The notes under the pieces: generated by a model
The model's input: only the letters and a program-made list of their open reading frames with translations
Database searches by the model: none
What the model was told of the DNA's origin: nothing
Part shown: piece after piece, positions 45,202 to 53,873 of the stretch
Position numbering within the stretch: the stretch's first letter is position 1
Layout of the letters: every line of letters begins with the position of its first letter
Assembly: GCF_036577625.1 (NCBI RefSeq)
Contig: NZ_JARBDC010000075.1
Coordinates: forward strand, 186,001 to 250,000
DNA from: Paenibacillus_AB sp036577625
GTDB taxonomy: Bacteria; Bacillota; Bacilli; Paenibacillales; NBRC-103111
Length of the DNA stretch: 64,000 bases
Direction: 5' to 3'
Program-made: the position numbers and the translations under genes

Positions 45202-46458
45202 ATGCGGATTGCAATCGTGACGCAGGACGAGGCGCTGGCCGATGCGTGGGTATCCGGCAAAAGGAGGGACGGCGACGACATCCGCCTGTTTCAAACGCCG
45301 GAATCGCTCGTCGATTCGCCCGCGTCGTCCGAATTCGATCATATCGTATTGTCCGACCGGTATTTCGATCTCCCGCAATTTTGCGATTGCGCGGAGCTGC
45401 TGAAGGAACGTTTCCCGAAGGCATCGCTTACGGCGCTGCTGTCGGATCGGCACGATGCCGCCGAAAACGGCAGGTGGATCAAGGCGTGCATCGTCGGCGG
45501 CATTCATTACGTGCCTCCCCATCGGACGCGAGACGCGATCAACGGCGCGCTGCACCGGCGTTTTTACGGGGAAGACGGCGATCTCGCCGAAGGCGCGAGC
45601 AGCACGATCGTTTTCGTCGGCTCGACGCCGAATATCGGCACGACGTTCGTTTCGTTCGGGACGGCTGTCGGCATCGCCCGCCGGACGGAGCGATCGGTCG
45701 CTTATTTGTGCCTCAACCTGAAAAGCTCCAAGCTTCACCGCTATATCGGCATCGAGAAGCCGGAAGGAAGCCTCGATCATTTGCGAGCGGAGCTCCGCTC
45801 GCAAAGCTTGCGTCCGGAACGGCTCCGTTCGTACTGCGAAACGGCGAAGGGGATGCCGAACTTGCGCATGCTGTTCGGCAACCAGCTGCGGGAGCAGGCC
45901 GAGTTTTTCACGGCCGAAGATATCGAGCATTTGCTGCATGCGGCGAAACGGGCTTTCGACATTTGCATCGTCGAAGTGAACGCCTATTGGGACAATGCCG
46001 CTACGATATGCGCCTTGCTTCAGGCGAACAGCCGCATATTGGTGACGACGCCGGAGCTGACCCATTTTCAGGAGGATGCGGACCGCTGGCTTCGCGGGCT
46101 TTGTCCGATCGTCGGCATGGAAGCCGAGTCGTTCGATCTCGTCGTGACGCAGTCCGACAGGAGCGCCGGCTCGGCAGGCATCCGGCAGCGGGACATTCGC
46201 AAGGAGACCGGGCTATCGCTAATCGGCAAGGTCGGCAAGTACGCCGATTTGACGGAAGCGGTCAACCAGGGCAAGCTGCTCGAGCTGCTGCTCGGGCCGC
46301 ATCCGCTCGCCCGGGATGTCGACGCCGTCGCCGCTCTGCTGGCGGAGGTATGCGGCATCGAAGCGCGACTGCGGTCGCAGCGCAAGCCGCTCGGCCGTTT
46401 GTTCGGCCGCTTGCGCGTAAAAACCGGGAAAGCGGGGCGGACGATATGGGAGAGCTGA
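45202..46458 (+). CDS. cpaE: CpaE/TadZ-like protein with degenerate P-loop
   Basis: 418 residues. The N-terminal receiver-like domain (1-125) is followed by a ParA/MinD-fold domain. Where a deviant Walker A motif is expected, it reads VGSTPNIGTTFVSFG, without either the signature or the catalytic lysine; the switch and Walker B regions are also loose (ICIVEVNAY). CpaE/TadZ proteins place Tad machines at the pole and some are ATPase-inactive. GGAAGGAG lies about 11 bases before the start. The last 13 bases overlap cpaF. Confidence 0.85.
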   Translation: MRIAIVTQDEALADAWVSGKRRDGDDIRLFQTPESLVDSPASSEFDHIVLSDRYFDLPQFCDCAELLKERFPKASLTALLSDRHDAAENGRWIKACIVGGIHYVPPHRTRDAINGALHRRFYGEDGDLAEGASSTIVFVGSTPNIGTTFVSFGTAVGIARRTERSVAYLCLNLKSSKLHRYIGIEKPEGSLDHLRAELRSQSLRPERLRSYCETAKGMPNLRMLFGNQLREQAEFFTAEDIEHLLHAAKRAFDICIVEVNAYWDNAATICALLQANSRILVTTPELTHFQEDADRWLRGLCPIVGMEAESFDLVVTQSDRSAGSAGIRQRDIRKETGLSLIGKVGKYADLTEAVNQGKLLELLLGPHPLARDVDAVAALLAEVCGIEARLRSQRKPLGRLFGRLRVKTGKAGRTIWES

Positions 46459-47852
46459 CGGAACGGAAATTTTCGGTGCTCGCGTACTCGATGCTGCGCC
46501 GCGGCGAAGCGAATAAGCTGCCGGCGGCCGATCCTCTCGTTCCGACGGAGGAAAATCCGGCGTTCCGGCGCTGCGTCGAGGAGATCCGCACGTATTTGGT
46601 CGCATCCCGGGGAAAAACGGAGGAGGAGCGGCTGCAATACAGCGAATCGCTCAACCGCGCGGTGCTCGGCTTCGAGGAGGAGCGCGTCCGGTTTATCGCC
46701 ATTATTAACGACCAGCTGGCGAAGCGCAGACTGAACCATATCGTGCCGCCGAATCGGCGGTACGCGACGCTGGCCGAAGCCGTATTCGCCGAAGTGATCG
46801 GCATGAACGTGCTCGAGCTGCTGCTGCGGGAACGGGACGGACTGGAAGAAATCCAGGTCGTCGGCAAAGACATTTTCGAGGTGAGAGGAGGAAAGGCGGC
46901 GCCGTCGCCGCACAAATTCCGGCATATTAAGGATGTGGAACGCATTCAGCAAAACCTCGTGCTGTTCAACAACGAGGTCATCAATCCGCGCAAGCGGTGG
47001 GCGGAAGTGTCGCTGCGGGACGGCTCGCGCGTTACGCTGACCGGCTTCGGCTTTACGGCCGAGCCGACGATGACGATCCGGTTTTATACGATGCGGTATT
47101 ACAATTTGCATACGCTTTGCCATCCCGATTACGAAACGATCGACGAGACGATCAAGACGGTGCTGCTTTGCTTGCTCCGCTCCTGCTTCAACCTGGTGAT
47201 CATCGGTCCGACGAATTCCGGGAAAACGAATCTGATCAAGGCGTTCATCGCCGAGCTGCCCGATCACGAGCGGATCGTCACGATCGAGTCGCGGTACGAG
47301 CTTATGCTGAAGCGGGATTTTCCGAACAAGAACATTATCGAATACGAGGTGAGCGAGGACGATCCGCACCATTCCGGCAATCAGGCGTTCAAGCTCGCGC
47401 TGCGCCAGTCGCCGAAGCGGATCTGCCACGCCGAAATTCGCGACGACGACGCCAACTTGTACGTACGGGCGTGCACGAGAGGACACGAAGGGAGCATGAC
47501 GTCGGTCCATGTCGGTGCGCTCGAGGACGCGCCGGATGCGATCGCCGACATGTGCATGCTCGACAGACGGGGCATGAACCCGACCCGTTTGACGAAACGG
47601 ATCGCCGAATATGTCACCCAAATCGGTCTCGAAATGGGTCTGGTCGGCGGCAAGCGGAAGCTGCTGCGCATCGGCGAATACGGCTACGAAAACGGGGAGG
47701 TGAAGGTGAGGGACATCGTCCGCTACGATTATGCCGACGGCGTCTGGCGCTACCCGGAGAAGTTTTCGCGGCGGGCCGTCATGCGCATGATGAAGCACGA
47801 TCCGGACGGCTGCCGGACGCTTCGCGAGATGGGACTGGTCGAGCGATGCTGA
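46446..47852 (+). CDS. cpaF: CpaF/TadA-type secretion ATPase
   Basis: 468 residues. This is the motor of Tad-type machines, a hexameric ATPase of the type II/IV secretion family. Walker A is IIGPTNSGKTNLIKAF; IVTIESRYELMLKRDFPN follows in the Asp-box region; His-box and Walker B elements are in RQSPKRICHAEIRDDDANLY and RGHEGSMTSVHV. An N-terminal helical domain of about 180 residues is normal. It overlaps cpaE by 13 bases and the next gene by seven, showing tight coupling. Confidence 0.93.
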   Translation: MGELTERKFSVLAYSMLRRGEANKLPAADPLVPTEENPAFRRCVEEIRTYLVASRGKTEEERLQYSESLNRAVLGFEEERVRFIAIINDQLAKRRLNHIVPPNRRYATLAEAVFAEVIGMNVLELLLRERDGLEEIQVVGKDIFEVRGGKAAPSPHKFRHIKDVERIQQNLVLFNNEVINPRKRWAEVSLRDGSRVTLTGFGFTAEPTMTIRFYTMRYYNLHTLCHPDYETIDETIKTVLLCLLRSCFNLVIIGPTNSGKTNLIKAFIAELPDHERIVTIESRYELMLKRDFPNKNIIEYEVSEDDPHHSGNQAFKLALRQSPKRICHAEIRDDDANLYVRACTRGHEGSMTSVHVGALEDAPDAIADMCMLDRRGMNPTRLTKRIAEYVTQIGLEMGLVGGKRKLLRIGEYGYENGEVKVRDIVRYDYADGVWRYPEKFSRRAVMRMMKHDPDGCRTLREMGLVERC

Positions 47853-48784
47853 TTTGGGTCGTAAAGAGCGCGTTTTTGCTGCTGCTGTTCATGCTCGCGT
47901 ATTTGTTTTTTCATCGGCTGCTGCAAACGGTTGTGCGCCGATCGGCGGCGCGCTACCGGCTCAACTACGTGCGGCGGGGAACGTTCGCCAATCGCGTGGC
48001 GCAATTCGCCTCGCGTTACAACTGGCTGTACCGCCATTTGGCGGATTTGCTCGAATCGATTCAAGCCCGGCTTCACATCGGCACGTTCCTGTTCGTCTCC
48101 GTGCTGCTGCTGCTCGCGGGCATCGTCGGTGGATTTTTTTGCTTCCGCAACGCGAAGGGCGTATTGTCGGCGGGCGGCATGCTCGGCCTGCTTCCGTACT
48201 TGGCGCTGCGGATGAGGCTGCTCAGCTTGCAGATGAAGGCTCGACTCGATTTTTTGCCGGCCGTCGAGCTGTTTTACCAATACTATATCGTTTCGGGGCA
48301 AAGCAATATCCGGACGGCGCTCAAAATTACGCTGGAGGAAAACCGGATGCAGCCCGCCTTAAAGCCCGTGTTCGAGCAGCTGTACCGCCATTTGGCGACG
48401 AGCCGCGATCCGGAGCACAGCTTGCGCGTATTTGCGCTCAGCCTCGGCCATGTGTGGGCGGACTATTTCGTCAACATTTTGCGCGTCGGGCTGGCGGAGG
48501 GGGGCGATTTGTGCGACAGCCTGAAGGAGCTCATTACCGACATGCGCCGGGCGCAGCGCTCGGACCAGGCGGAACGAAACCGGCTTTTGGAAATACGGAT
48601 CGCCAATTTTTCGTCGATTTTGTTTTTGCTCTTGTTTTTATTTATCAATTTTAAAATAAACCCGCACAACGCGTATTTGTATTACATTGTCGATCCGGCG
48701 GGCCGGAATATGCTGCTCGACGGGCTGCTGCTCATTTTCGCTTCGGTTTTGATGGGCATCTATTTATCGATACGAAGGATGTGA
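47846..48784 (+). CDS. tadB: TadB-like type II secretion F-domain membrane protein
   Basis: 312 residues. The N-terminal membrane segment (4-25), two central segments (about 80-125) and two C-terminal segments (about 255-310) frame the cytoplasmic T2SF domain (ARLDFLPAVELFYQYYIVSG, LGHVWADYFVNILRVGLAEG). TadB and TadC form the inner-membrane platform on which the CpaF ATPase acts. The start overlaps the cpaF stop by seven bases. Confidence 0.87.
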   Translation: MLIWVVKSAFLLLLFMLAYLFFHRLLQTVVRRSAARYRLNYVRRGTFANRVAQFASRYNWLYRHLADLLESIQARLHIGTFLFVSVLLLLAGIVGGFFCFRNAKGVLSAGGMLGLLPYLALRMRLLSLQMKARLDFLPAVELFYQYYIVSGQSNIRTALKITLEENRMQPALKPVFEQLYRHLATSRDPEHSLRVFALSLGHVWADYFVNILRVGLAEGGDLCDSLKELITDMRRAQRSDQAERNRLLEIRIANFSSILFLLLFLFINFKINPHNAYLYYIVDPAGRNMLLDGLLLIFASVLMGIYLSIRRM

Positions 48785-48788
48785 CGTT

Positions 48789-49700
48789 TTGGTCATGGTG
48801 TTCGAATCCCGGCATTTGTTATGGCTGCAGGCTTTGGCCCACTCCGCCTTGTTTGCCGCTTTGTTTACGACGATTTTGTACGCGTTTCGTTCGTTGCCCC
48901 GAAGAAGGAAGCGTTGGCCGCTCGCCGCCTTCAAACGTTTGGGAAGCCGCAGGACGGTCCCGGCTTTCGTATTGAAGGCGTTCGGCGTTTCGGCGAAAAG
49001 CGTCGAAGCTTCCGGAAAGGAGCGGCTGCTGCTGGAAAGCGGGCTGCGCTTCGACCCGCTGCTGTACGAGCTGCTGCGAAGAGCGGTCATGACGCTCGGC
49101 TGCGGGCTGGCCGCGTTCGGCTATACGGGGATGCGGCAAGGATGGCGGCTCCCTTGGATCGAACCGGCCTACGTGCTCGTTTCCGGCTTGATCGTCGTTT
49201 TGCTGCTTGCATTCGACCGGACGATACTCGAATCGCTCGGCAAATACCGTACTTATCGGGTGATGAAAGAAATCTACATGCTCAGCCATCAGCTGCTGTA
49301 TTACAGCGGCTCGAAAATGAGCCTGCACGCCAAACTGAACCGCTGCGTGCCGTTTTGCCAAAACATACGCCCGGACTTGCAGCTGCTGCTCAACGAATGG
49401 TACGAGGATGCCGAACAGGCGATCAAACGGTTCAAGCGGCGGCTCGGCACGGAGGAGGCGTACAGCTTCGCCGAGACGATCAATTCGCTTCGACTGAACG
49501 AGCACGGCAGCTACTATGCGCTGCTGCGCGAACGAATTCAGGACTACAAAGAAAAGCTGGACATGGCGAAGGACAGCCGGAAAGAAACGACGTCGTACCT
49601 GCTGTTCGTCATCGCCGGCGTACCGATTTTAAATACGTTTCGCATTTTCACGTATCCTTGGGTACAGGAAGGACAAAAGCTGTTCGATTCCTTGAACTGA
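48789..49700 (+). CDS. tadC: TadC-like type II secretion F-domain membrane protein
   Basis: 303 residues from TTG 48789, whose spacing to GAAGGAT suits initiation better than ATG 48795. Membrane segments are near 12-30, 97-115, 125-145 and 275-293; the cytoplasmic T2SF part contains IYMLSHQLLYYSGSKMSLHA and EEAYSFAETINSLRLNEHGS. It should pair with TadB in the platform. It starts four bases after the tadB-like gene's stop. Confidence 0.85.
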   Translation: MVMVFESRHLLWLQALAHSALFAALFTTILYAFRSLPRRRKRWPLAAFKRLGSRRTVPAFVLKAFGVSAKSVEASGKERLLLESGLRFDPLLYELLRRAVMTLGCGLAAFGYTGMRQGWRLPWIEPAYVLVSGLIVVLLLAFDRTILESLGKYRTYRVMKEIYMLSHQLLYYSGSKMSLHAKLNRCVPFCQNIRPDLQLLLNEWYEDAEQAIKRFKRRLGTEEAYSFAETINSLRLNEHGSYYALLRERIQDYKEKLDMAKDSRKETTSYLLFVIAGVPILNTFRIFTYPWVQEGQKLFDSLN

Positions 49701-49762
49701 ACGACCGGCCGGCGCGAACGCTTGTATGGTCCGGAATTTTATGCGGAGAAGGGGAGAGTCTT

Positions 49763-49918
49763 ATGAGGAACATTTTGATGACGGTCATGATGATGATTGT
49801 GATGGCGCTTCTGTTTACGAACATCATCAACAACGGAACGACGGGGATGCGCACCAACATTCAGACGAAGGGCGATTCCGCCAATACCGACATTAACGCG
49901 CTGAGAGCCGGCTCCTGA
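49763..49918 (+). CDS. Small membrane-segment protein 1 (pilin-like)
   Basis: 51 residues, with AAGGGGAG upstream. Residues 2-23 (RNILMTVMMMIVMALLFTNI) form one hydrophobic segment right at the N-terminus; the rest is small, polar and Thr/Asn-rich. There is no basic leader with a Gly cleavage site as in ordinary Flp prepilins. It is very similar in its first 20 residues to the next gene's product. Too short for many gene finders. Confidence 0.75.
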   Translation: MRNILMTVMMMIVMALLFTNIINNGTTGMRTNIQTKGDSANTDINALRAGS

Positions 49919-49939
49919 TCGCATGTTCGGAGGCTTTGG

Positions 49940-50086
49940 ATGAGGCACATTTTAATTACGGTCATGCTGGTCATCGTCGTCATCGCCATCTATTCGGGGA
50001 CGATCGGGGGGAGCGGCGGCATGGAGCAAAACGTCCGCTCGATCGGCGGCAGCATGAACGGGACGATCCAATCGATCAATCCGTAA
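49940..50086 (+). CDS. Small membrane-segment protein 2 (pilin-like)
   Basis: 48 residues, with TTCGGAGG upstream. It starts RHILITVMLVIVVIAIYSGT after Met, aligning with protein 1 (MRNIL/MRHIL, then TVM). The tail is Gly/Ser/Asn-rich (SGGMEQNVRSIGGSMNGTIQ). Tandem duplication of an ancestral gene is likely. The hydrophobic start without leader suggests an unprocessed pilin-like subunit or machine component. Confidence 0.75.
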   Translation: MRHILITVMLVIVVIAIYSGTIGGSGGMEQNVRSIGGSMNGTIQSINP

Positions 50087-50101
50087 CGGGGTACGCAGCG
50101 A

Positions 50102-50527
50102 ATGAAGCAAATTTTGGTGTTCGTTTTATTTGCCGGCATGCTTTGCTGGGCGATGTTTATGCCGACGTACAAACATATTATCGTGTTCCGGCAGGCGATG
50201 CTGCAAAAGGAAGTCGACTACATGCTGGAGGTCGGGGCGAACGCCTCCCACGGCTTCGTGGACGGGGCGGCGATCGAAGCGTCTCGGCAAAGGCTTCGCC
50301 TGCACGGATTTCAAAGCGAGAGGCTGGAGTATTTCGTTTCTTCGACGAACGGCGCAAGCGCGACCGATCCGGCGGCGCCGGTGCATCGGGGGACCGGCAT
50401 CGAGCTGACGATCACGTACCCGTACGACGGGATGTTCAATATCGACCGGCTGATCGGGATCCCGGTTCCGGCGGCAAACAGCCGGATGGGCGCCTCGGGC
50501 TTGAAAATGAGCGAATACGTGCCGTAA
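50102..50527 (+). CDS. TadE-like pilin protein
   Basis: 141 residues. Like the two preceding proteins it opens with Met-basic-x-Ile-Leu and a membrane segment (KQILVFVLFAGMLCWAMFM). A helix follows (FRQAMLQKEVDYMLEVGANA), then a beta-rich tail (GIELTITYPYDGMFNIDRLI). The pattern fits TadE/TadF pseudopilins, but no Glu+5 processing site is seen. The ribosome-binding site is weak. Confidence 0.75.
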   Translation: MKQILVFVLFAGMLCWAMFMPTYKHIIVFRQAMLQKEVDYMLEVGANASHGFVDGAAIEASRQRLRLHGFQSERLEYFVSSTNGASATDPAAPVHRGTGIELTITYPYDGMFNIDRLIGIPVPAANSRMGASGLKMSEYVP

Positions 50528-50545
50528 CGAAGGGGGGCTGCGCGC

Positions 50546-51028
50546 TTGTACAAGCTGCTCATGCTTATGCTGCTGATCGGATTCGTCATGGTGCTTCATG
50601 CGCTGCAGGCCGACGAGGAGGTGGCGCTGCAGGCGCTGTTTCAAGGGAAGCATGCGGTCAATCGGGCGGCTCATGCGGCGGCGCAGCAAATCGACAAGCA
50701 AAAGCTGAAGGAGGGCATCGTTTCGATCGACCCGGAATCCGCCCGAAATGCGGCGATGCAGTATTTGCAGCGGAATTTGCGGCTCGATGCCGCGAACGAA
50801 CCGCTCCCCGGTACGTTTTGGCGCAGTCGGGCGGAGGTGCTCGAGCTGGAAATCGTCAACGACGACCGCGTTTTTCCGTACACGTACTCGAATGCGAGCT
50901 ACAACTATACGGTTACGCTGGACAAGCCGGGCGTCGTGCTGATCGTCCGTCTCGTCTACCCGCGTACGTTCGCCGTCCTGGGACCGATCGCGTGGAACAT
51001 CAAAGGGACCGCGGAGCTGTATTATTGA
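50546..51028 (+). CDS. TadE/TadG-like pilin protein
   Basis: 160 residues from TTG 50546, with AAGGGGGG about nine bases upstream. The N-terminal membrane segment (YKLLMLMLLIGFVMVLHALQ) is followed by a helix with QGKHAVNRAAHAAAQQIDKQ, typical of TadE-type proteins, then a beta-rich region (ASYNYTVTLDKPGVVLIVRL). It is the last recognisable gene of the operon. The 185 bases after it, to the terminator at 51214, hold no supportable gene. Confidence 0.75.
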   Translation: MYKLLMLMLLIGFVMVLHALQADEEVALQALFQGKHAVNRAAHAAAQQIDKQKLKEGIVSIDPESARNAAMQYLQRNLRLDAANEPLPGTFWRSRAEVLELEIVNDDRVFPYTYSNASYNYTVTLDKPGVVLIVRLVYPRTFAVLGPIAWNIKGTAELYY

Positions 51029-51213
51029 TCGGCCGCTGCGAACGAGACTGCGTTCATGCTTTCCGGCGACGTCATTTTCAAGGCGACCGGTTACCCGGAG
51101 GAAAAATCGCGCAATTGCGCAAGCCGGCGCATTGACGCGTTTCGGCCAAAGGAGTCCGTACACAAATGCGACATCCACGTGGGTTCGAGTATTGAATCAG
51201 CCCCAAACCAAGT

Positions 51214-51259
51214 AAAAAGACGCCTCCAATCCGCAAAGCGGAAATGGAAGCGTCTTTTT
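51214..51259. terminator. Bidirectional terminator closing the Tad-like operon
   Basis: AAAAAGACGC (51214-51223) pairs with GCGTCTTTTT (51250-51259); the inner bases also pair (TCCA/TGGA, GC/GC). It serves the SMP-30 gene on the minus strand as well. Confidence 0.85.
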
Positions 51260-51320
51260 CATCGGCTACCGCTAAAACACGGATGTACATCATCGAAAGA
51301 ATTCGATTCGGAAGCTGTTC

Positions 51321-52163
51321 TTATTTTCCCTGCCCCATCACCCATTCCCGGCCGGGAATGTCGACCCGAAAGCGCTCCACGCCGCCGGTATCGGCGAGCG
51401 TCACGTAGCACGTCCGGCCGTCCGGTCCGCCGAACGTCAAATTCGTGCAGTTCGTGCCGTGCAGCCGGACTTCCAGCAGCAGCTCGCCCGCCGGCGACAC
51501 TTTGGCGACCGTTCCTTTGCCGAAGCGGGTGATGTACAAATTGCCGTCCGCGTCGCAGCGCATGCCGTCCATGCCGAAATCCGGAAATTCGATCAGCAGC
51601 CGCTTGTTCCGGATCGTTTGGTCCGGCAGCAAGTCGTACGCCCAGACGCGGCGTTGGACGGATTCGTTTACGTACAGCGTACGGTTGTCCGGGCTGACTT
51701 CGATGCCGTTCGTCGTGCCCATGCCGCTTTCCAACTGCAGAACGGTTCCGTCCGCGCCGATCCGCCATAGGTTGCCGGTCGACTCCTTCCAGTTCGGATC
51801 GCTGGCGAAAATCGTATCGTCGTCGGCGATCGCGATATCGTTCGGCTGATTCATCGTCGGCTCGTGGGCGAATACGGATATCGCTCTCGTCCGCATATCG
51901 ACCTTCAAAATATTATGGTTCGTATAGTCGGCGACGAGCATGTCTCCGGCCCGGTTAAAGCGGATGCCGTTGCCGACGCTGCCGTTCGGCAGCTCGACGA
52001 ATACGCTGCCGGCTCCTTCCGGGGTAATCCGCCCGATCGTGCCCTGCCGTTCGAAATTGACCGCATACACGTTGCCGTCCCGGTCGCAGGCCGGTCCTTC
52101 GATGCCGGACGTAAACACGCCGCGCGCCGTAAACGCTACGCTTTCATATAAGGGATGGTCCAT
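51321..52163 (-). CDS. SMP-30/gluconolactonase-like beta-propeller protein
   Basis: 280 residues from the ATG at 52161-52163, which has AAGGAGGAG upstream; the same frame stays open far beyond this but lies antisense to a clear peptidase gene. Six-bladed-propeller signatures: GIEGPACDRDGNVYAVNF, NGIRFNRAGDMLVADYTNH, GTTNGIEVSPDNRTLYVNES and MDGMRCDADGNLYITRFGKG, with the Asp/Glu/Asn metal ligands of the SGL family. It probably hydrolyses a sugar lactone. No signal peptide. It is divergent from the M24 peptidase gene. Confidence 0.9.
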   Translation of the reverse strand: MDHPLYESVAFTARGVFTSGIEGPACDRDGNVYAVNFERQGTIGRITPEGAGSVFVELPNGSVGNGIRFNRAGDMLVADYTNHNILKVDMRTRAISVFAHEPTMNQPNDIAIADDDTIFASDPNWKESTGNLWRIGADGTVLQLESGMGTTNGIEVSPDNRTLYVNESVQRRVWAYDLLPDQTIRNKRLLIEFPDFGMDGMRCDADGNLYITRFGKGTVAKVSPAGELLLEVRLHGTNCTNLTFGGPDGRTCYVTLADTGGVERFRVDIPGREWVMGQGK

Positions 52164-52310
52164 GGCGGTGCCGCTCCTCCTTCTGTTTTCGACTTCGTTT
52201 CCGAAAAGGATGTTCGTATACGTTATTCGCCCCGGCGGCCCGTCTTCCTCTTTTCTCCTCCGAGCGGCGAATCGTGTATAATAGTTGGAAAGAGGAGGAC
52301 TGATCGTACG

Positions 52311-53516
52311 ATGGATGAACGGAGCGCCCGCCGGCAACGGCTGCAATATAAAATGAAGGAAACGGGAATCGACGTTTGCGTCATCACCCAAAATGTCGAT
52401 TTGTACTATTTCGTCGGCTCGATGCAAACCGGGTATTTGTTCGTCCCCGCGGAAGGCGAGGCGATTTTTTACGTCAGACGAAGCGTCGCCCGCGCCGCCT
52501 GGGAAGCCGACGTCACCGTAGTCGAGCTCGGCTCGATGCGCGGCTTCGGCGCCCGTTTGGCGGAGGCGCTTCCGCACGTATTCCGGAAGCCGGGCGGGGA
52601 AGCGCCGATCGCGGCCGCCGAGTACGACGTGCTGCCGGTCCAGCAGTTTCAGCGGCTGGAAGGCGCGCTGCCGGGCGTGAAATGGGTGGACGGCTCGACG
52701 CTCATCCGCGAAATCCGGATGATCAAGTCGCCGCTCGAAATCGCCGCCATTCGCGAGTCGGCCCGCATCGTCGATATCGCCTACGAAACGGCCGTCCAAT
52801 CGCTGCGGCCCGGTATGCCGGAAGTCGAGCTGATGGCGATCGTCGAGTCGGTTATTCGCAAGCAAGGACATATGGGCCTGATGCGGGTTCGCGGATACAA
52901 TCAGGAGATCATTACGGGTATGGTCGGTGCGGGAGAGGCGGCGGCGATGCCGACTTATTTCGACGGTCCGGCGGGAGGGCAAGGGCTCGGCCCGGCCAGT
53001 CCGCAAAGCTCGGGGCGCCGGCCGATCGGCGAGAACGAGCCGATTTTGATCGACATCGGCTGCTGCGTCGAGGGCTACGTAATCGACCAAACCCGGACGG
53101 CGGTCATCGGCGAGCTGCCGGCCGACTTGCGGCAGGCGTACGAGCTTGCCGAGCGCGTGCTGCGCGAAACGGAGTCGCGGCTGAAGCCCGGCACGATTTG
53201 CGAGGAGCTGTACGCGGCGGCGCTCGAGCAGGTGCGCGAAGCGGGTCTCGGCGATCATTTTATGGGCTTCGGCGGCGATCAGGTGAAATTTTTGGGTCAC
53301 GGCATCGGGCTTGAAATCGACGAGCTGCCCGTATTGGCCAAAGGGTTCCGTTATCCGCTCGAGGCCGGAATGGTCATCGCGATCGAGCCGAAGTTTACGT
53401 TTCCGGGACGCGGGGTCGTCGGCATCGAAAATACGTACGCGATCACGGAATCCGGCTTCGAGAAGCTGACGGTATCGCGCGAAGGAATCGCCGCGGCGCC
53501 CGGAAGCCGAGCGTAA
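52311..53516 (+). CDS. M24-family peptidase (Xaa-Pro aminopeptidase-like)
   Basis: 401 residues from ATG 52311, with AGAGGAGG upstream and TATAAT at 52277-52282. A creatinase-N-like domain (1-165) precedes the pita-bread catalytic domain. The five metal ligands appear in order: Asp in LIDIGC, Asp in VIDQTRT, His in FLGHGIG, Glu in IEPKFTF and Glu in GIENTY. It cleaves N-terminal residues before proline or a related substrate in the cytosol. Confidence 0.92.
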   Translation: MDERSARRQRLQYKMKETGIDVCVITQNVDLYYFVGSMQTGYLFVPAEGEAIFYVRRSVARAAWEADVTVVELGSMRGFGARLAEALPHVFRKPGGEAPIAAAEYDVLPVQQFQRLEGALPGVKWVDGSTLIREIRMIKSPLEIAAIRESARIVDIAYETAVQSLRPGMPEVELMAIVESVIRKQGHMGLMRVRGYNQEIITGMVGAGEAAAMPTYFDGPAGGQGLGPASPQSSGRRPIGENEPILIDIGCCVEGYVIDQTRTAVIGELPADLRQAYELAERVLRETESRLKPGTICEELYAAALEQVREAGLGDHFMGFGGDQVKFLGHGIGLEIDELPVLAKGFRYPLEAGMVIAIEPKFTFPGRGVVGIENTYAITESGFEKLTVSREGIAAAPGSRA

Positions 53517-53873
53517 CGCCGTGCCGCCGTCGCGCGTCAAGCGCGGATTTTTCGTTTCACCCAAGCGGCGGTCGAAATGCGGGGGAAGGGTCTATATTAG
53601 AGCGGAGCGGATTATACTATAGTTAGGAGTAGAAGCGGCGGTTAAGCGGGAGCGATCCCGGTTTTGCGCAACCGGCCGATCCGGCTCGCGGTTCTTCGGC
53701 GATTTGTCCGTTTCATTGCCGGGAAAGCGAGCTTTTCGCGACTTCACTTTGCCGCCCGAATTTGATACGATATATCCAAACATACGAAACTAGCATTATG
53801 CCGTCGATAGACTACCATCGTTGTTCGTATAAACGTTTTGCCCGGCCGGCAAAACGGGGGGGAGGAACCGACT
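53517..53873. other. Intergenic stretch, 357 bases
   Basis: No supportable gene. TATACT (near 53611) and a TTGATA (near 53762) resemble promoter pieces but without convincing partners. GGGGGGGAGGAACC just before 53874 is the ribosome-binding site of the next gene. Confidence 0.5.

Noticed and set aside
51056..51213. Extra small pilin-like gene after the operon
   Set aside because: The frame from ATG 51056 has no ribosome-binding site and runs through the terminator at 51214 into the antisense of the SMP-30 gene.
52164..53564. Upstream extension of the SMP-30 frame
   Set aside because: The extension is antisense to the M24 peptidase; the ATG at 52163 has an AAGGAGGAG site and starts the family homology.
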